Assembly: GCA_036320915.1 (NCBI GenBank) | Contig: JAXBDG010000001.1 | Coordinates: forward strand, 4,486,001 to 4,550,000 | Source of the DNA: Linnemannia elongata | Lineage: Eukaryota > Mortierellomycota > Mortierellomycetes > Mortierellales > Mortierellaceae | Direction: 5' to 3' | DNA length: 64,000 nt | In this document: in pieces, positions 34,529-45,578 of the stretch | How the letters are laid out: the number at the start of each line of letters is the position of its first letter | How positions within the stretch are numbered: the first letter of the stretch is position 1 | Translations under genes and position numbers: made by a program | Notes under the pieces: generated by a model | Databases searched by the model: none | What the model saw: only the letters and a program-made list of their open reading frames with translations | Told to the model about the DNA's origin: nothing

Positions 34529-34963
34529 TGCTGTTGGGTGGCAATGATGGGTGAGAGGAAGAACTGATGAGTAAAGGTGGGAGAAGGGATGCGAGAAAGA
34601 GGATGAAAAGACGGGCGGAGATTAGGTGTCGGTTTCCTACCTGACTGCGCATACACCTAAAAATGAGAAGTCGCAGTATTGTAAGTTGAGAAGCAAAAAA
34701 TACCAAGCCCAGGCTCAGGACAAGGATCAAGACAGGAACGATGACGGATCGAGCACGTGTACCTATTTGTGTGCAAGGAAGGAAGAGGATGGACCATCCG
34801 TCCCATCTTTAGTTCTCGGATGTTACCAGCACACAAATATACATTGGCATACTCTGTCTTTTCTACGTACTGCATGTTTTTATTCATATTCGATCCCTAA
34901 AGAAAATCGAAAGATTTATATCCCCAATGGATCTCTCTGATTCCGCTGCTCTTGCTGCTTCTG

Positions 34964-36418
34964 CTACATGATATAACGCACCGGCATTCCTGTATCGGTG
35001 TCTTCCAAGATCTCATTCCAGACAGGTCTGGCCGTGTGGTGGGGGATGTAGCCAACGTCCGGTAGCGTGTAGATATCCCTGCTGCCGCTTCTCTTTTTCC
35101 ACCTTTGTCCTGTCCTTGGGTCATTCTTTTTTGGGTCTATTGATAATATTGTCATCGTAGAAAACAAGGAGCGTCTTAGTATACACGCGTTGTACCATTG
35201 TAACTAAAAACAAATTAGAACAAGACGTACCGTCGAATGCATTGCGCAGGTAAAAGATCTCGTTTTCATCAAAGTATTCCTCGTTGTTGGCGATGCTGTC
35301 GATGATTTTCGCGAGTATGGTGTAGTCGTTGTGTTCTGGATTAAACGAGACCAAGTATGGATCTCGGCCCTGTTGAGTGTACTCCCACTGTTGCGCAAAG
35401 CAGCGCAGCGATAACTCCAAGAACTGGAATAGGGCTATTATCATACCAATGATACCATTGACGCACATGAGACAACAAGTTAGTGATGATGAGCTCATGA
35501 CTTCTTCAAACTCCCTTAATGTATGGTGCCCACAAAGTACAAGTTATGCATTGACCCTCCCGATGGCTCCTTCCGCCCCCTCCAACATCCAACGCAAAAA
35601 AAAAACGTACTGTATTTGGTGTCGACGATGAGAATAGGATGACGGGCCGAGCTCTCAAAATCCCAATCACGGTTATTCCACACCCTATCCGGCGCCAGAG
35701 CTCCACTGTTCCTTGAGATGAGCTTGACGGTTCCTGCAGGGCCAAACGATGAGAACCCCTGGTGCATCTCTGTCAACGCCGCCTTCTTGACATCCGACAC
35801 GTGCAGCTTGATTCCGTAGGGGACCATAATCTTGATCGCCTCCTCGTGCGAGTAATACCGGATCCAAATCGCGCGGTCTTCCAAGGGGTTCAGTCGATGA
35901 GGGAGGACCAGGAGGAGGATGGTTGTGACAGCAAGGACGAGTAGGAAGAGAAGTCGGGTAAGGCGACGTCCTGAGACCGAGAATTGGTGTCCGCCCTTTT
36001 GTTGTCTCTTGCTTCCGAACGTGAAAATCTGCCTTGTCGGAGTGTTTTGTTGTTGGGAACGGGAATCGATGGTAGTAGTGGGGAGGACCTGGTATGACCC
36101 GCTGCGAGAGGATTGATATTCATGCCATTTGGTGTGAGCCTGCTTGAGACCTAAGACTGCAAATTGGGCCGAGGTCTTGAGGCCGTCGAGGAAGATTGCT
36201 GGCCACTGATCGACTGTTGGGATCATGACATTGTAGTGCTGTTGCTGTTGCTGATGATGGCGTCCGTGTGCTTGTCCGACGTGTTGCTGGAATGGGTTCG
36301 GGTATTGATCGGCACCCGAGTCAGTTTCGATGATGGGAACTGAGGTCGATTCGTCATCTGGGTGGTTGTTGTGGCTGGTATGTGCTTTACGGGTCTGGAG
36401 GGTATCTGTGTCGGCCAT
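34964..36418 (-). CDS. Single-pass membrane protein of unknown family
   Basis: Three exons: 36418-35611, 35434-35231, 35136-34964; 394 aa. The ATG at 36418 has a good context (ACCATGG); an in-frame ATG at 36547 would only add sequence that looks like 5' UTR. The N-terminal ~165 residues are polar with His/Gln runs (HHQQQQQH). One membrane helix (LLFLLVLAVTTILLLVLPH, about 175-193) makes it a type II-like protein with a ~200-residue C-terminal domain, presumably lumenal or extracellular. That domain has several Trp/Tyr-rich blocks (IWIRYYSHEEAIKIMVPYGI, VWNNRDWDFES, TLPDVGYIPHH). Splice sites are GT-AG and the frame is continuous. I do not recognise the family. Glycosyltransferase-like topology is possible, but no DxD motif is evident. 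Confidence 0.7.
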
Positions 36419-37227
36419 GGTTGTCCTCGACTTGATATCGACTCTGGCGGACGAGGTCGATTGGAGTGAGAGAGGTGGCGAGTAGGAGCGTGTGTGAGAG
36501 CAAGCAAAAAGAAACAAAAAAAAGAAAGAATGAGGGCGGCGAGACACTACGGCGTGTCTTTGATTGTCTTTGTTTTGACTTTACGCCCACTTTCTCTTCT
36601 TGCTCTCCTCTCCCCTTGCACGCATGCAAAATGCATACGGCGGATGGCTACAGGCCAAATAAACAAAATGCTCACACTCACATCCCTGTCGCCATTTTCC
36701 TTTTAGTGGTCTTTGTCTTGCTCTAACATGGTAATCCCTTTTGTTTGCTTGTACCATATCGCGATGGCCAATGGCGCTTGGATCGCATTCAAGAAAAATA
36801 AGGTCGGTAACCAATAAGTGGCACACGACCAACTTAATTTATTGGGAGACAGCCTCTGTTATCGCTCGATGTGAGAAAGTAAAAGGAATGCCTCTTTGAT
36901 TCCACCAGAGAAATATGACACGCCAAACAAACAGGGGATTTGTTCAGAGCGACACTTAAGTGCACCGCCTCTTTAGCTCAGCTCTTGTGGCTGACATGCG
37001 TCCATGCGTTTCTTTCTGTTTGTGTGCAATTTGTGTGAATCACAAGAGGGAACAGCAAAGGAGAAAGATCTTTGATCATTATCGCAGTGACACGCTTCTC
37101 CTGCCATGCCATCGTATATTCACACCGTAAACAAAAAAAAAAATATACTTAAATACTAAGGACATCTCCCACTTGTTTACTCACTTTCCAGTCTGCCCTA
37201 CTATCAAAATCTCACCCGCAAGAAAAG
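36419..37227. other. Intergenic between membrane protein gene and secreted-protein cluster
   Basis: The first part is the promoter and 5' UTR of the membrane protein gene. AAATATACTTAAATAC at about 37140 is a TATA-like site 90 bp before the first, broken, cluster member. No gene seen. Confidence 0.4.
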
Positions 37228-37663
37228 ATACGCTCCCTTACCACCATTATCCTTTCTGCCTTGGTCCTGGCCCTCTCCGCCACCACATCCCAACCTCTCC
37301 AACGTCGGACTCACCAATGAATTCGCGACAGCAAGTTGACCCTCAGGACCGTAAGTGCCACTGCAATCTGCTCGCCAGTAACACCTGGTATTTGACCGGT
37401 CAGACAACAAACAAGTGCAATTCGGAGATGATGGGTTACGCTGCACAGTCTACTGAGATCTTGAGGACTAGGACTGTTTGTCTTGCTGAGGCTGGATCTG
37501 GTTCTGGTTCAAGAACTGGAGTGGAGCTGGAGCTGCTCCCATTTCTGGATCGGGTGGTGTTACTGTGAATATTCCTGCTAGTGCCATCATGTCTTGAAAC
37601 GTCGCTGCTTCGAGTGTTGTTGATGTCGCCGCTGCCGCTGCTGTCTTTGCTGGTCTTTTGTAG
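37228..37663 (+). pseudogene. Eight-cysteine secreted protein family, broken copy 1
   Basis: A signal-peptide-like segment begins at 37228 with ATA where other members have ATG (reading I-R-S-L-T-T-I-I-L-S-A-L...). A frameshift leads to the C-terminal half: KCHCNLLASNTWYLTG...KC...RTRTVC, which matches C-x-C, W and the last two cysteines of the family. The hydrophobic tail follows in another frame with a TGA before VVDVAAAAAVFAGLL. Start loss, frameshifts and a stop make it non-functional. Confidence 0.65.
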
Positions 37664-37671
37664 AAGCACCA

Positions 37672-38105
37672 TTGTGTGCAATATTCCGCACCATTACTAC
37701 CTCTACCCTCCTCGCAGTCCACCCCATCACCGTCTCCGCCGGCACCACTCCTTCCCTCATATCCCTCTCTCAGCGACCGCCTCCAAAACCGCTTGCCAAG
37801 TCTGCGTCGACAAAACTGTCCTCGACACAATGCCCCTCTGCAAAGACATCGACTACCTCGGCACCACCGACACCCTAGTCTTTTACAAACTCTCCAACAA
37901 GGAAAAGACCCGTCCCATAGCTGCCTCGAACGACTGGTACCATACCTGTGAACGATCTGATGCGTGCAGTGCGTCGATGATGGAGGAGTATGATGGGTTG
38001 ATGGCGGCACTGAAGTCGAAGGTGTTTTGTCCTAATGGTGGCGTTTTTACAGACGCTGCTGCTATGGGGTTGGGTGTGGCTGCATTCATTGGTGCCCTCG
38101 TTTGA
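37672..38105 (+). pseudogene. Eight-cysteine family, broken copy 2
   Basis: No ATG at the expected start (37672 is TTG, followed by an ATA). A signal-like segment in one frame shifts near 37775 to TACQVCVDKTVLDTMPLCKD, which keeps C-x2-C-x11-C. The C-x-C pair is absent, but the Trp, the last three cysteines and a hydrophobic C-terminal tail (GLGVAAFIGALV) remain. An unseen intron with acceptor CTCTCAG at about 37776 is an alternative to a frameshift. It begins only 8 bp after copy 1 ends. Confidence 0.6.
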
Positions 38106-39322
38106 GTACTAGGTGGTACTTTCTCGAACTTTAATATCGTGGAGAGTCTCTTCCCACGATTAATTTATTATTTATTTTTTTCCTTTTGTTCCTCGGAGGA
38201 GTCGCGATCTTATTTTTCCCCGCATAATACACGTGTAAATCGATCCTGAGAAGCGTTCAATTTTTTGCAGGACCAAATCTCACCTCACGCTCTTGCAACT
38301 CAACTACGCACTATTACCATGGAGCAATATCGCCTCCAATAGCTACCTGGTCTCGCCTTGAACGCATGCGTCATCAATTTTCTCATCGTTGTTGGCCCCT
38401 GATCCACATCTTTTCAACAACTTCACCTTCCCCCCCAACATTCTTACAAAGGACCAACAGGACAGGATGTACAACAAGTACATGGACAAGGAGAACACGG
38501 GAGCGAAAATAATCGCCCCTTCTCACCAACAATCCCCTTTCGTGGACCAATTAATGTCGAATCGCTGATGATCTGATCACGACGTAAGCTCGGTGTCAAC
38601 TTCGCTCTTCGTTGACAGTCGATGATACATCGCACCTTTGTGTGCCCCAAGTAGGAGTACAAGTGCCAAGAACCCTTTCCTAAGTAAAAAGGGGCTTGCA
38701 ACAGAACAAGACCACTCCCCTCCGCCAAACATGCTACTGCCACTGACCACTGAGCACTCACCCCCCACCTGAACGGACTATGAACACTGCCAGCTAAGGA
38801 ACACCTCTTTCAAAATCGAGCACCCAGGGCTGTATCCGCTCTTTCACCTCCCCTTCCAAGACCACATTATACCCATTGAACCAACTGACCAAGAACTTAC
38901 AAGCTGCTTCCCCACTTCCAAGCCTTCCCAATCTTCCATGCTATTATTAGTCCTTCTCCCTTCTTATATGTGTATGGGAGTGTGGCATTGTTTCTTGGAA
39001 ATCCATCAGGACGCATATCACGGAGGGGCGATATTTCGAGAGTCCAGATACAAACATCACACGAGCAACAGAAAGAAAAAAATAATAATTTTGAGTGTTT
39101 TGTGAGCACTAGAACCCCTCAGCCTCACCTTTAATTGTTCCTTCATACTTGTCTATTCTATCTTGGATGAGCTAGTGCCATGAACGTCAATTATATCCAC
39201 ACCATCACTGACTAGAGTAACCAAAGACTAAGGGAGAATGCTCACAGAGCCTTAATCGGCCTTTTTTGTTGCAGAAGGGGGCACTGTCGACTTTTACGTT
39301 CAGTCCCTGGGAAAGCGACGGA
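38106..39322. other. Intergenic, no gene seen
   Basis: Only short frames on both strands. The end of this stretch is the promoter of the next cluster gene. Confidence 0.4.
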
Positions 39323-39341
39323 TATATAAAGGAGGGTGTCC
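39323..39341 (+). promoter_or_regulatory. TATA box plus AGGGTGTCC motif
   Basis: TATATAAA (39323-39330) is followed immediately by GGAGGGTGTCC. The same TATA-AGGGTGTCC pairing occurs at 42909-42924 before another member of the family. It lies 102 bp before the ATG. Confidence 0.5.
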
Positions 39342-39424
39342 ACCTACTTTTTATTTCTTACTCCCATCAACCTTTTCTTTTCATACTTCACACACTCTAC
39401 ACACTTCAACCCACAAATACCAAG

Positions 39425-39898
39425 ATGCGCTTCTCAAAAACATTCATAACGGCACTCATTGCAACCTTGACCGTCCTCTCCTCCCTTTCCAGGCCAACAA
39501 CAGCCCAACCACCCCTCAACACAATCCTCTGCTACCAAAGCCTCGAAAAGGCCGCCGTTGCCATCACACCCTCTTGTGCCGGGCTCGTCAGCACACCCCT
39601 CTCCGCCATCATCAACCCCTTCACCCTCACAGACGCCCAAAAATCCTGCTACTGTGGCCTGGGTGCCGCGTCAGCGTCCTGGGCGAAAACTTGTGAGGCT
39701 CCAGAGACCTGTGATAGTGGGACCATCACGCAGTATATCCAGTCGTTTGCAGTCGTAAAGGGGACGGTGTGTCTCGCGGCAGGGATTGGAAACTCGTTGA
39801 CTGGGGGTAATGGGGCAGGACAAGAGGCTGTGCCGGCGTCAGTGGCGGTGAAGGTTGTTATGGGCTTGGCTGCTGCAGCTGTAGGCGTTGCTTTCTGA
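39425..39898 (+). CDS. Small secreted, probably GPI-anchored cysteine-rich protein (cluster gene A)
   Basis: 157 aa. Signal peptide about 1-27 (MRFSKTFITALIATLTVLSS...TTAQ), a cysteine-rich core and a hydrophobic C-terminal tail (VKVVMGLAAAAVGVAF) after small residues, fitting GPI anchoring. The core has the family pattern but the second cysteine is Ser (CYQS instead of C-x2-C), leaving seven cysteines: an odd number. The C-x-C (SCYCGL), Trp (SWAKTC) and last two cysteines are conserved. The eight-cysteine layout recalls CFEM-type extracellular domains, but I do not claim homology. Expected location: cell surface or wall. Confidence 0.75.
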   Translation: MRFSKTFITALIATLTVLSSLSRPTTAQPPLNTILCYQSLEKAAVAITPSCAGLVSTPLSAIINPFTLTDAQKSCYCGLGAASASWAKTCEAPETCDSGTITQYIQSFAVVKGTVCLAAGIGNSLTGGNGAGQEAVPASVAVKVVMGLAAAAVGVAF

Positions 39899-41880
39899 TC
39901 AGAGAAAAGTTTGTACAAGTGCCATAATAAAAAAAGGATTTACCATGTTGTTGTCACAGAAGTGCAATTGCATGTGGTGGAGTGCCTCGTTGAATTGAAG
40001 ACAATAAGTGGCCCTCACCTTCGTCAATCACAAAGAAAAAGAATGCCAAGACATGGCCTTGAAATATTCATCCCTGACTAATTGATCTGACACCGAAAGA
40101 GTTTTTTCAGAATCAGTATCGCCATTCTTGCTCTTTAAAGTATCTATGGCCTCCATCCCTGTTTCCTTAACAGCAGAGCTGACATGTCGAATAATATTCA
40201 CGACATGATCGATCAAGCAACCCTATAATCTATTCACCTCCAGCAAAAAAGAGTCAAAGTTCAAGTCTAAATTAACAAAAAGGAATCGCCTCCGAGGCTT
40301 TAGACAATCGTATAGTATTAAGCATAATTGTTGACGACATGCGGAGATGTTATCAGCTACGGCAATAGCAGAAATGGAGGTCCAGCAGGTTGTCGGGCAG
40401 CAAAGTCGAGGATTTCGGTCCAAATCCGAGTTGTCGTGCCCAAATCCCCTGATCCTCTTTGCAGCCGCCATAGAACGACTTATCGCGGATATGATCTAAC
40501 GGTCTAGTCCCTGAAATCCATTAAGAGCTTTTTTCTAGCCTGCAGTATCCTCGGTAACTGTGCTGTAGAGGAATAATGGATGAGTGTAGAATAGAAGGGC
40601 CAATTCAAATGGAAAAGAAACGGACAAAGGAAGCCAATCCAATAACTTAGTGCGCGAACTGCACCATGACCCTAAAAACGAATGGATGTGAATGTGAGAG
40701 CGAAAAATGAATCTGACTGCAGTCAAGAAAGAATGGTTGGTTTGCGTCCATTAGTTAAAGAGATATTATGGCAATGCCCCGAGGTACTTTTCTCAGTCTG
40801 CTCTATTTTTCCTTCGCCAAATCCTTGCTGTTGTTTGTATAGAGGGATGTCGTATCGCTCTCTTCGCACCCGTTCTCTGTTCACACCAATTATTCAAGTG
40901 TGTGTCTCTATCCAAACAGTTCCCACACCTCTTGTTCAGTATCGATCCTGCTGTAAGTAACCGACGTCACCAACTGTTGGTTCCGGGCGTTGGTGATCCA
41001 ATATATAGTGCATATCCTGTTAATGCTGTCAAGGTAACTCCCAGTCGATGGATTCAATTTTTGAGACATTAATCCCTCTTGTCATCCTCTTTATGTTCGC
41101 AGGGCATGGACACACCCAGATGATAACTGGCGTAAGAAGTGTTGGACAGCCACCTTCCTGTGAGAGTTATTATCCTCGTTTCTTTGTTTCACAAGCAGAA
41201 TTCTTGATGCTCTACTCCTTGCATGTACAAAGTAGAAATTATGAGCCTCAGAGTCAATACCTGAACAAGTTGACAAAAGCCTCATAAAGCTTCAGATGCG
41301 ACAGTGAATCCGTATACCGTGGTCAAGTTGCGGATCTAAGGGAAGAGGCTATAGACGTCCTCACTGCCACTCATCTCTGATTGCATCAGTTTCTGTCTCG
41401 GTTGTCCGTTTATTTTTTGCGTTTCTGTATGTGGTCAGGTCCATGGTGTCACCGAGATAAGACGAGCTGAGGAAAAGAGAATGACTGAAAGAGACAAGGC
41501 GGGTGGGTTATCATTTGTTCTTGACAAATGAGAATGGTGAGGCAGTCACATTTGGCGAAAGAAAAGGTAAAATTGAGAGGGGTGTTCAAAACGAGCGAAC
41601 GAACAACAGGCGGAGAGAGTCTTCGCAGGGAAAGGAGGAGGAAACGAAATGACCCTCCTACTCTTAGAGCTCAGTCGTCTTTCCATTTCCCTCCCCGTTC
41701 GTCCATTACCATTCCCATTTTTGTGCGAAGGGCTGGTAATGGCGAACAACAGCACTCTCTGCCGGTAACCGATGACAGAGGAAAACTACTTAGAAAGATA
41801 GAGAACCGGTCCTTTACTTCATTACGTCATTCCCTTGTCACTCATACCCACGGAGCCCTCCATCACAAACAACAACAAAA
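39899..41880. other. Intergenic; one doubtful small ORF
   Basis: An ATG-started 79-codon frame at 41048-41287 (+) begins with a signal-like hydrophobic stretch (LIPLVILFMFAGHG) and has a single cysteine; I would not call it a gene without transcript evidence. Nothing else is recognisable. Confidence 0.3.
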
Positions 41881-42190
41881 GATGCGCCTCTCAAAGGCCG
41901 CCCTCATTCTCACCCTCACGCTCCTCTTACTCCGTCTCCGCACTACAAACCCTAGGCAACAACAAAGTCTGAAAGCAACGCCTCATCGCCTCCAGGGTCA
42001 AACAGGTCTCCGACTGCGAGAGAATCACATCAACTCCGAGAACCAACTCTAACAACAACACCATGGCCTCCAAGGAAAGAACCGATCAATGCGGAGTTGC
42101 CGACTCCGATGCCTAGATCACGTCGTGCACCAAGCCCGATCTCAGTGATGACTTGACAGCAACTGTTTTGAAGAGCTTCGTATAGAGAGA
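41881..42190 (+). pseudogene. Eight-cysteine family, broken copy 3
   Basis: The signal peptide (MRLSKAALILTLTLLLL) is clear, but the frame then shifts and loses the first cysteines. In another frame, DQCGVADSDA-stop-ITSCTKPDLSDDLTATVLKSF resembles the C-terminal half of the family (C.L..S..W...C..P..C) with a stop where Trp is expected. A 31-nt T tract lies 200 bp downstream (42387-42417). Confidence 0.6.
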
Positions 42191-42383
42191 TCATCGTTGC
42201 TTGTGTCTCTGCGGGTGTTTATTCTACCTCTGATCCTGCTGGAGGCAGTTCGACTTTGTTGGTGTTGAGGAGAGTTGTTGCGGAAGTGACAGTCGCTTCC
42301 ACCACCGCCTTTGCAATCTTCCTGTAGATAGTGAGTCTCTGAGAACAATTGAAAGGTAGGCGTGCTTGTCAATGCATGCGGAG

Positions 42384-42386
<3 letters not shown>

Positions 42387-42417
<31 letters not shown>
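42387..42417. repeat. Poly-T tract of 31 nt
   Basis: Uninterrupted T run followed by AAAATG. It could mark the poly(A) end of a minus-strand retrosequence, but no coding sequence adjoins it. Confidence 0.9.
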
Positions 42418-42423
<6 letters not shown>

Positions 42424-42908
42424 ACCCTAAACCAAATATTGTACAGAGATGTACAAAGGATGAACAACAGCCTGCGGTGAAGCAGTTAAGGACAAAACAT
42501 GGGGACATACAGTCGCAAAAGGGACCAAAGGGAACAAAACAGGGGTCCATGAATAAGGTTACAGCAATTGAGTCCAGATGTAGAAGGCATTGGAGATCTT
42601 GCTCTTGTTGTGATTCACAGACGGGCTTTTCTCTTTTTTATTTTCTGCTCATACACTTTTCGATCGGGCTGTGGTGTGCCAATTCAAAACGCCGCATACA
42701 GACATCAATTAGGTGCAGGGGAGCTCCTGTGGGAAAGTCTTGGCTCGCTCGTCCCCCTTTGTTCAACAACCTGATCAAGGCACGCCAATCACTTATTTCC
42801 CCGCACGCATCGACAGACAACATAGAAAATAATCATCTTTTCTTTTCTTTTTACCAGGCTTTCGGGTGTTTTTGTTAGTATGTCTTTGGCAAACAGAAAA
42901 GGGAGAGA

Positions 42909-42924
42909 TATAAAAAGGGTGTCC
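42909..42924 (+). promoter_or_regulatory. TATA box plus AGGGTGTCC motif
   Basis: TATAAAAAGGGTGTCC, 181 bp before the ATG of cluster gene B; same arrangement as at 39323-39341. Confidence 0.5.
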
Positions 42925-43089
42925 CTTGTGTCAGTTTTCTTCCTTTTCACTTCGGCAATCAACCTCCACCTTTCTCTACTTTCTACACTATACCCGTATT
43001 CTGTTCTCCTCTTCTCCTATTCCCTCCTCATACTCTTTATAATACGAAAGATATATCCCATACTCACGCACTCTCATACACAAGCAACA

Positions 43090-43614
43090 ATGCGGTCCAT
43101 CTTCACATTCCTCGTCCTCTTACTATTTGTATCCCTCTCAATCGTCCTTTCACAAACCTCCGCCCAAACAACCACCCCTACTGCCACCCCCAAACCTCGC
43201 GGGAACGACACAATTTCAGGCGACTTCGACTCGATGCTGGCCTGCATGAAATGTCTCTCAAAAGCCGGCCTCTCCCAAGTCCCCGCTTGTTCCAACCTCC
43301 AAGACAACCCGGCCATCAGCAGCGTCCCTGTCGACAAGCTCGACGAGACCCAACGTCAATGCTATTGTGGTCTTGTCTCATCGACCGAATGGACCAAATC
43401 CTGTTCTTCCGGATCTACCCTGCAACAGCAGAGGTGTAATGCGACGATTGTGGATACTTTCTTGCAGGGATTTGCACATGTCAGGCCGTATGTCTGTACG
43501 GTTACTCTGTCCAGTCAGAAGTCCAGCGCTGTTGGTGGATTACAGGCTGTTGTTGTTGAGGTCTCGGCGTGGATGACTCTGGCTGCTCTGTCTGTTTTCA
43601 CCGTTTTGTTGTAG
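43090..43614 (+). CDS. Secreted eight-cysteine protein, probably GPI-anchored (cluster gene B)
   Basis: 174 aa. Signal peptide about 1-25 (MRSIFTFLVLLLFVSLSIVLS). A short Thr/Pro linker precedes the core with all eight cysteines: C-x2-C-x11-C (CMKCLSKAGLSQVPAC), C-x-C (QCYCGL), W in TEWTKSC, then two more (RC, VC). The C-terminal tail is hydrophobic (WMTLAALSVFTVLL), consistent with GPI-anchor addition. Intronless, like the other intact members. Only this copy has the inserted LQQQR segment before the seventh cysteine. Probable cell-surface protein of unknown role. Confidence 0.78.
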   Translation: MRSIFTFLVLLLFVSLSIVLSQTSAQTTTPTATPKPRGNDTISGDFDSMLACMKCLSKAGLSQVPACSNLQDNPAISSVPVDKLDETQRQCYCGLVSSTEWTKSCSSGSTLQQQRCNATIVDTFLQGFAHVRPYVCTVTLSSQKSSAVGGLQAVVVEVSAWMTLAALSVFTVLL

Positions 43615-44216
43615 GAAAAGACATGATGGTTGATGTACTGTACAATATCCTCTCCTTCTGTCTGCTAAATAAAGCATGAAAAAGAACTCCTCAGTTGTCG
43701 GTGTTGGAGTTATGTTCCTGTTTGTCGGAGTGGGACCATGATATCCCTTTGTTTTGCAAGAGTTGCTTTTTGTTGCTTAACTTCTGCTTCTTGTCCAATG
43801 GATCGATGGAAATTGCGGGCGCTGTGGCACACAAAAACAATCAAAGAGCGGTCATATCAGGCGACCGCAAAAAATCATCAGATCACGGTCAGTATTTCAT
43901 AAAGAATGAACAAGGAGAGTGAGCGTAAGCTCAACATCATATTAAAATGCGCAACACTGCCCACGCCTGCACACAACCACGCAGTCACTTCCATGGTTTT
44001 CTCTTGATTCATTTTTAGATGTTATAAAGACGGAGGGCGAAGACATTGAAAGGGAAATAAGAACACCTGTTGGGGTTGCAATGCATGTGCATTCATTTCC
44101 TAAAACCTAGGGTGCAGGGCCTATTTTTGTATTTTCTATTACCAGATGTACAAAAAAATGATCTCCTTCTCAAATACCATAAAAGGAGACCTTTCCCCCA
44201 TAGTCCATACACCCAT
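43615..44216. other. Intergenic, no gene seen
   Basis: 3' UTR with AATAAA-like AATAAAGC at about 43668, then short frames only. An ATAAAAGG site at about 44179 would be the core promoter of the broken copy that follows. Confidence 0.4.
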
Positions 44217-44862
44217 GTCTCCTCTCTTCTCGGCCCATCCACAAAAACACAACAACGACATTCGCAGCATATTACCTCTCGTCTCTTTGCAATTCATCTT
44301 TTCCCTCTGTCTCATATTAACCACAATCCTTGCGCAACCACCACAACCCTCCTTTATCCAATCCCACCCTCTTCTTCTGAACCCACATACACGTACTCAA
44401 CAGTATGCTCCAATCTTTCATAACCTTCCCCACCCCTAACACCCCCACCGACCCGCCAAAGTCCTGCTTCTGTCCGCTAACCACTTCCAACACCTGGATC
44501 TCGCCTTGTGTCAGCCCCAACCTTTGTTATGCTGTATCGGTGAATGCCCTCTTTCGCCAGGTTGCAGCTCTAGGACCTTACGCCTGTCCCACTTCTCCAC
44601 TTACTTCCACCCTTGCGCCTACGGTGACGACTGCGACTGCGAGTAGTCCCAGCGACTCTTATCCGTACGTGCCTACAAAGCCGAGCGGACCTTTGACTCC
44701 CTAACCACCAATGACCGAGGATAGTATTTCACCTAGTTTGGGCGGGAGTGGTGCGACTAGTGGTGGTGTCAAGGAGAGTGGGACGAGCGATCTTGCGACT
44801 GCGGCGACGTTGGTCGTTGTTTGCTTCGTTGTTGTAGGTGCTGTTGGTGCGCTATTGTGAGG
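44217..44862 (+). pseudogene. Eight-cysteine family, broken copy 4
   Basis: A signal-like segment (LPLVSLQFIFSLCLILTTILAQ) and the core lie in different frames. The core SCFCPLTTSNTWISPCVSPNLC...YAC keeps C-x-C, Trp and the last three cysteines; the first three cysteines are lost around a frameshift. A Ser/Thr/Pro stalk ends at TAA (44702-44704); the hydrophobic tail (LATAATLVVVCFVVVGAVGALL) continues in the same frame after it. Confidence 0.65.
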
Positions 44863-45578
44863 TGGTTGTAACACATAGCAGATCTGTCACTTCGTCGATC
44901 ATTTAGCAAATTGAAAAAATCGCCCCTTCCTTTCGCAGTGCAGTCGGAATGCATGTTCATTCACGAGATAGAACAAAAAAGTCAAGGGACAGCAACTCAT
45001 GAAGCTGCTTAAAGGGAAGAGAAATGGATACTGTCTGCGGGCTTCTCTGTTTTATGCGCCAGATTAGTATGCATGAGTGTATGAGAGATAGAGAGTGAGA
45101 GACAGTGAGAAAAAAAAGGGGTGTTGGCTGTTGTATATTTGCGACACTTTTTTCTTTATGTTCCTTTACGTGGAAAAAACAAGATTGTGACTGCACACCT
45201 TCTTTGTCTCGCACGCCCTTTCCTGGGTGTTCAGCTATGTATTAGACACTTTGACGCCATGAGCAAAAGTAAAAAAGTAAAAATAGAAACAGCGTGAGAT
45301 GACAGGCGAAAAAAGTTAATTGTCAGAGGAGAAAGGGTGTCCACTCATAACAATATGAGCTGAGGGTGCTCCCATAAAAAAAAAGTTTCCCAAGTGATGT
45401 GAAAAGAAAGGTAGAAAAGGGAGGGAGAAGCATGGTGTGTCTTCTATGTGTAGTGCTGTCCATTAATATAGACTTTTTGCTCTTTACCAAGTGAGCGGTC
45501 TACAATTGCTCCCTCGCACAAAAAGGCACAGCCTGCCCTATTTTTTCTCTCCTTCAACCCTCCATCACTACAAAGAAA
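44863..45578. other. Intergenic, with AGGGTGTCC at 45334-45342
   Basis: No gene. The motif AGGGTGTCC recurs at 45334-45342, about 240 bp before broken copy 5, and TTAATATAGA (about 45462) is a weak TATA. Confidence 0.35.

Noticed and set aside
37672..38105. Calling this an intact family member with an intron
   Set aside because: A CTCTCAG acceptor exists, but no convincing donor or ATG-started first exon was found, and the C-x-C pair is missing.
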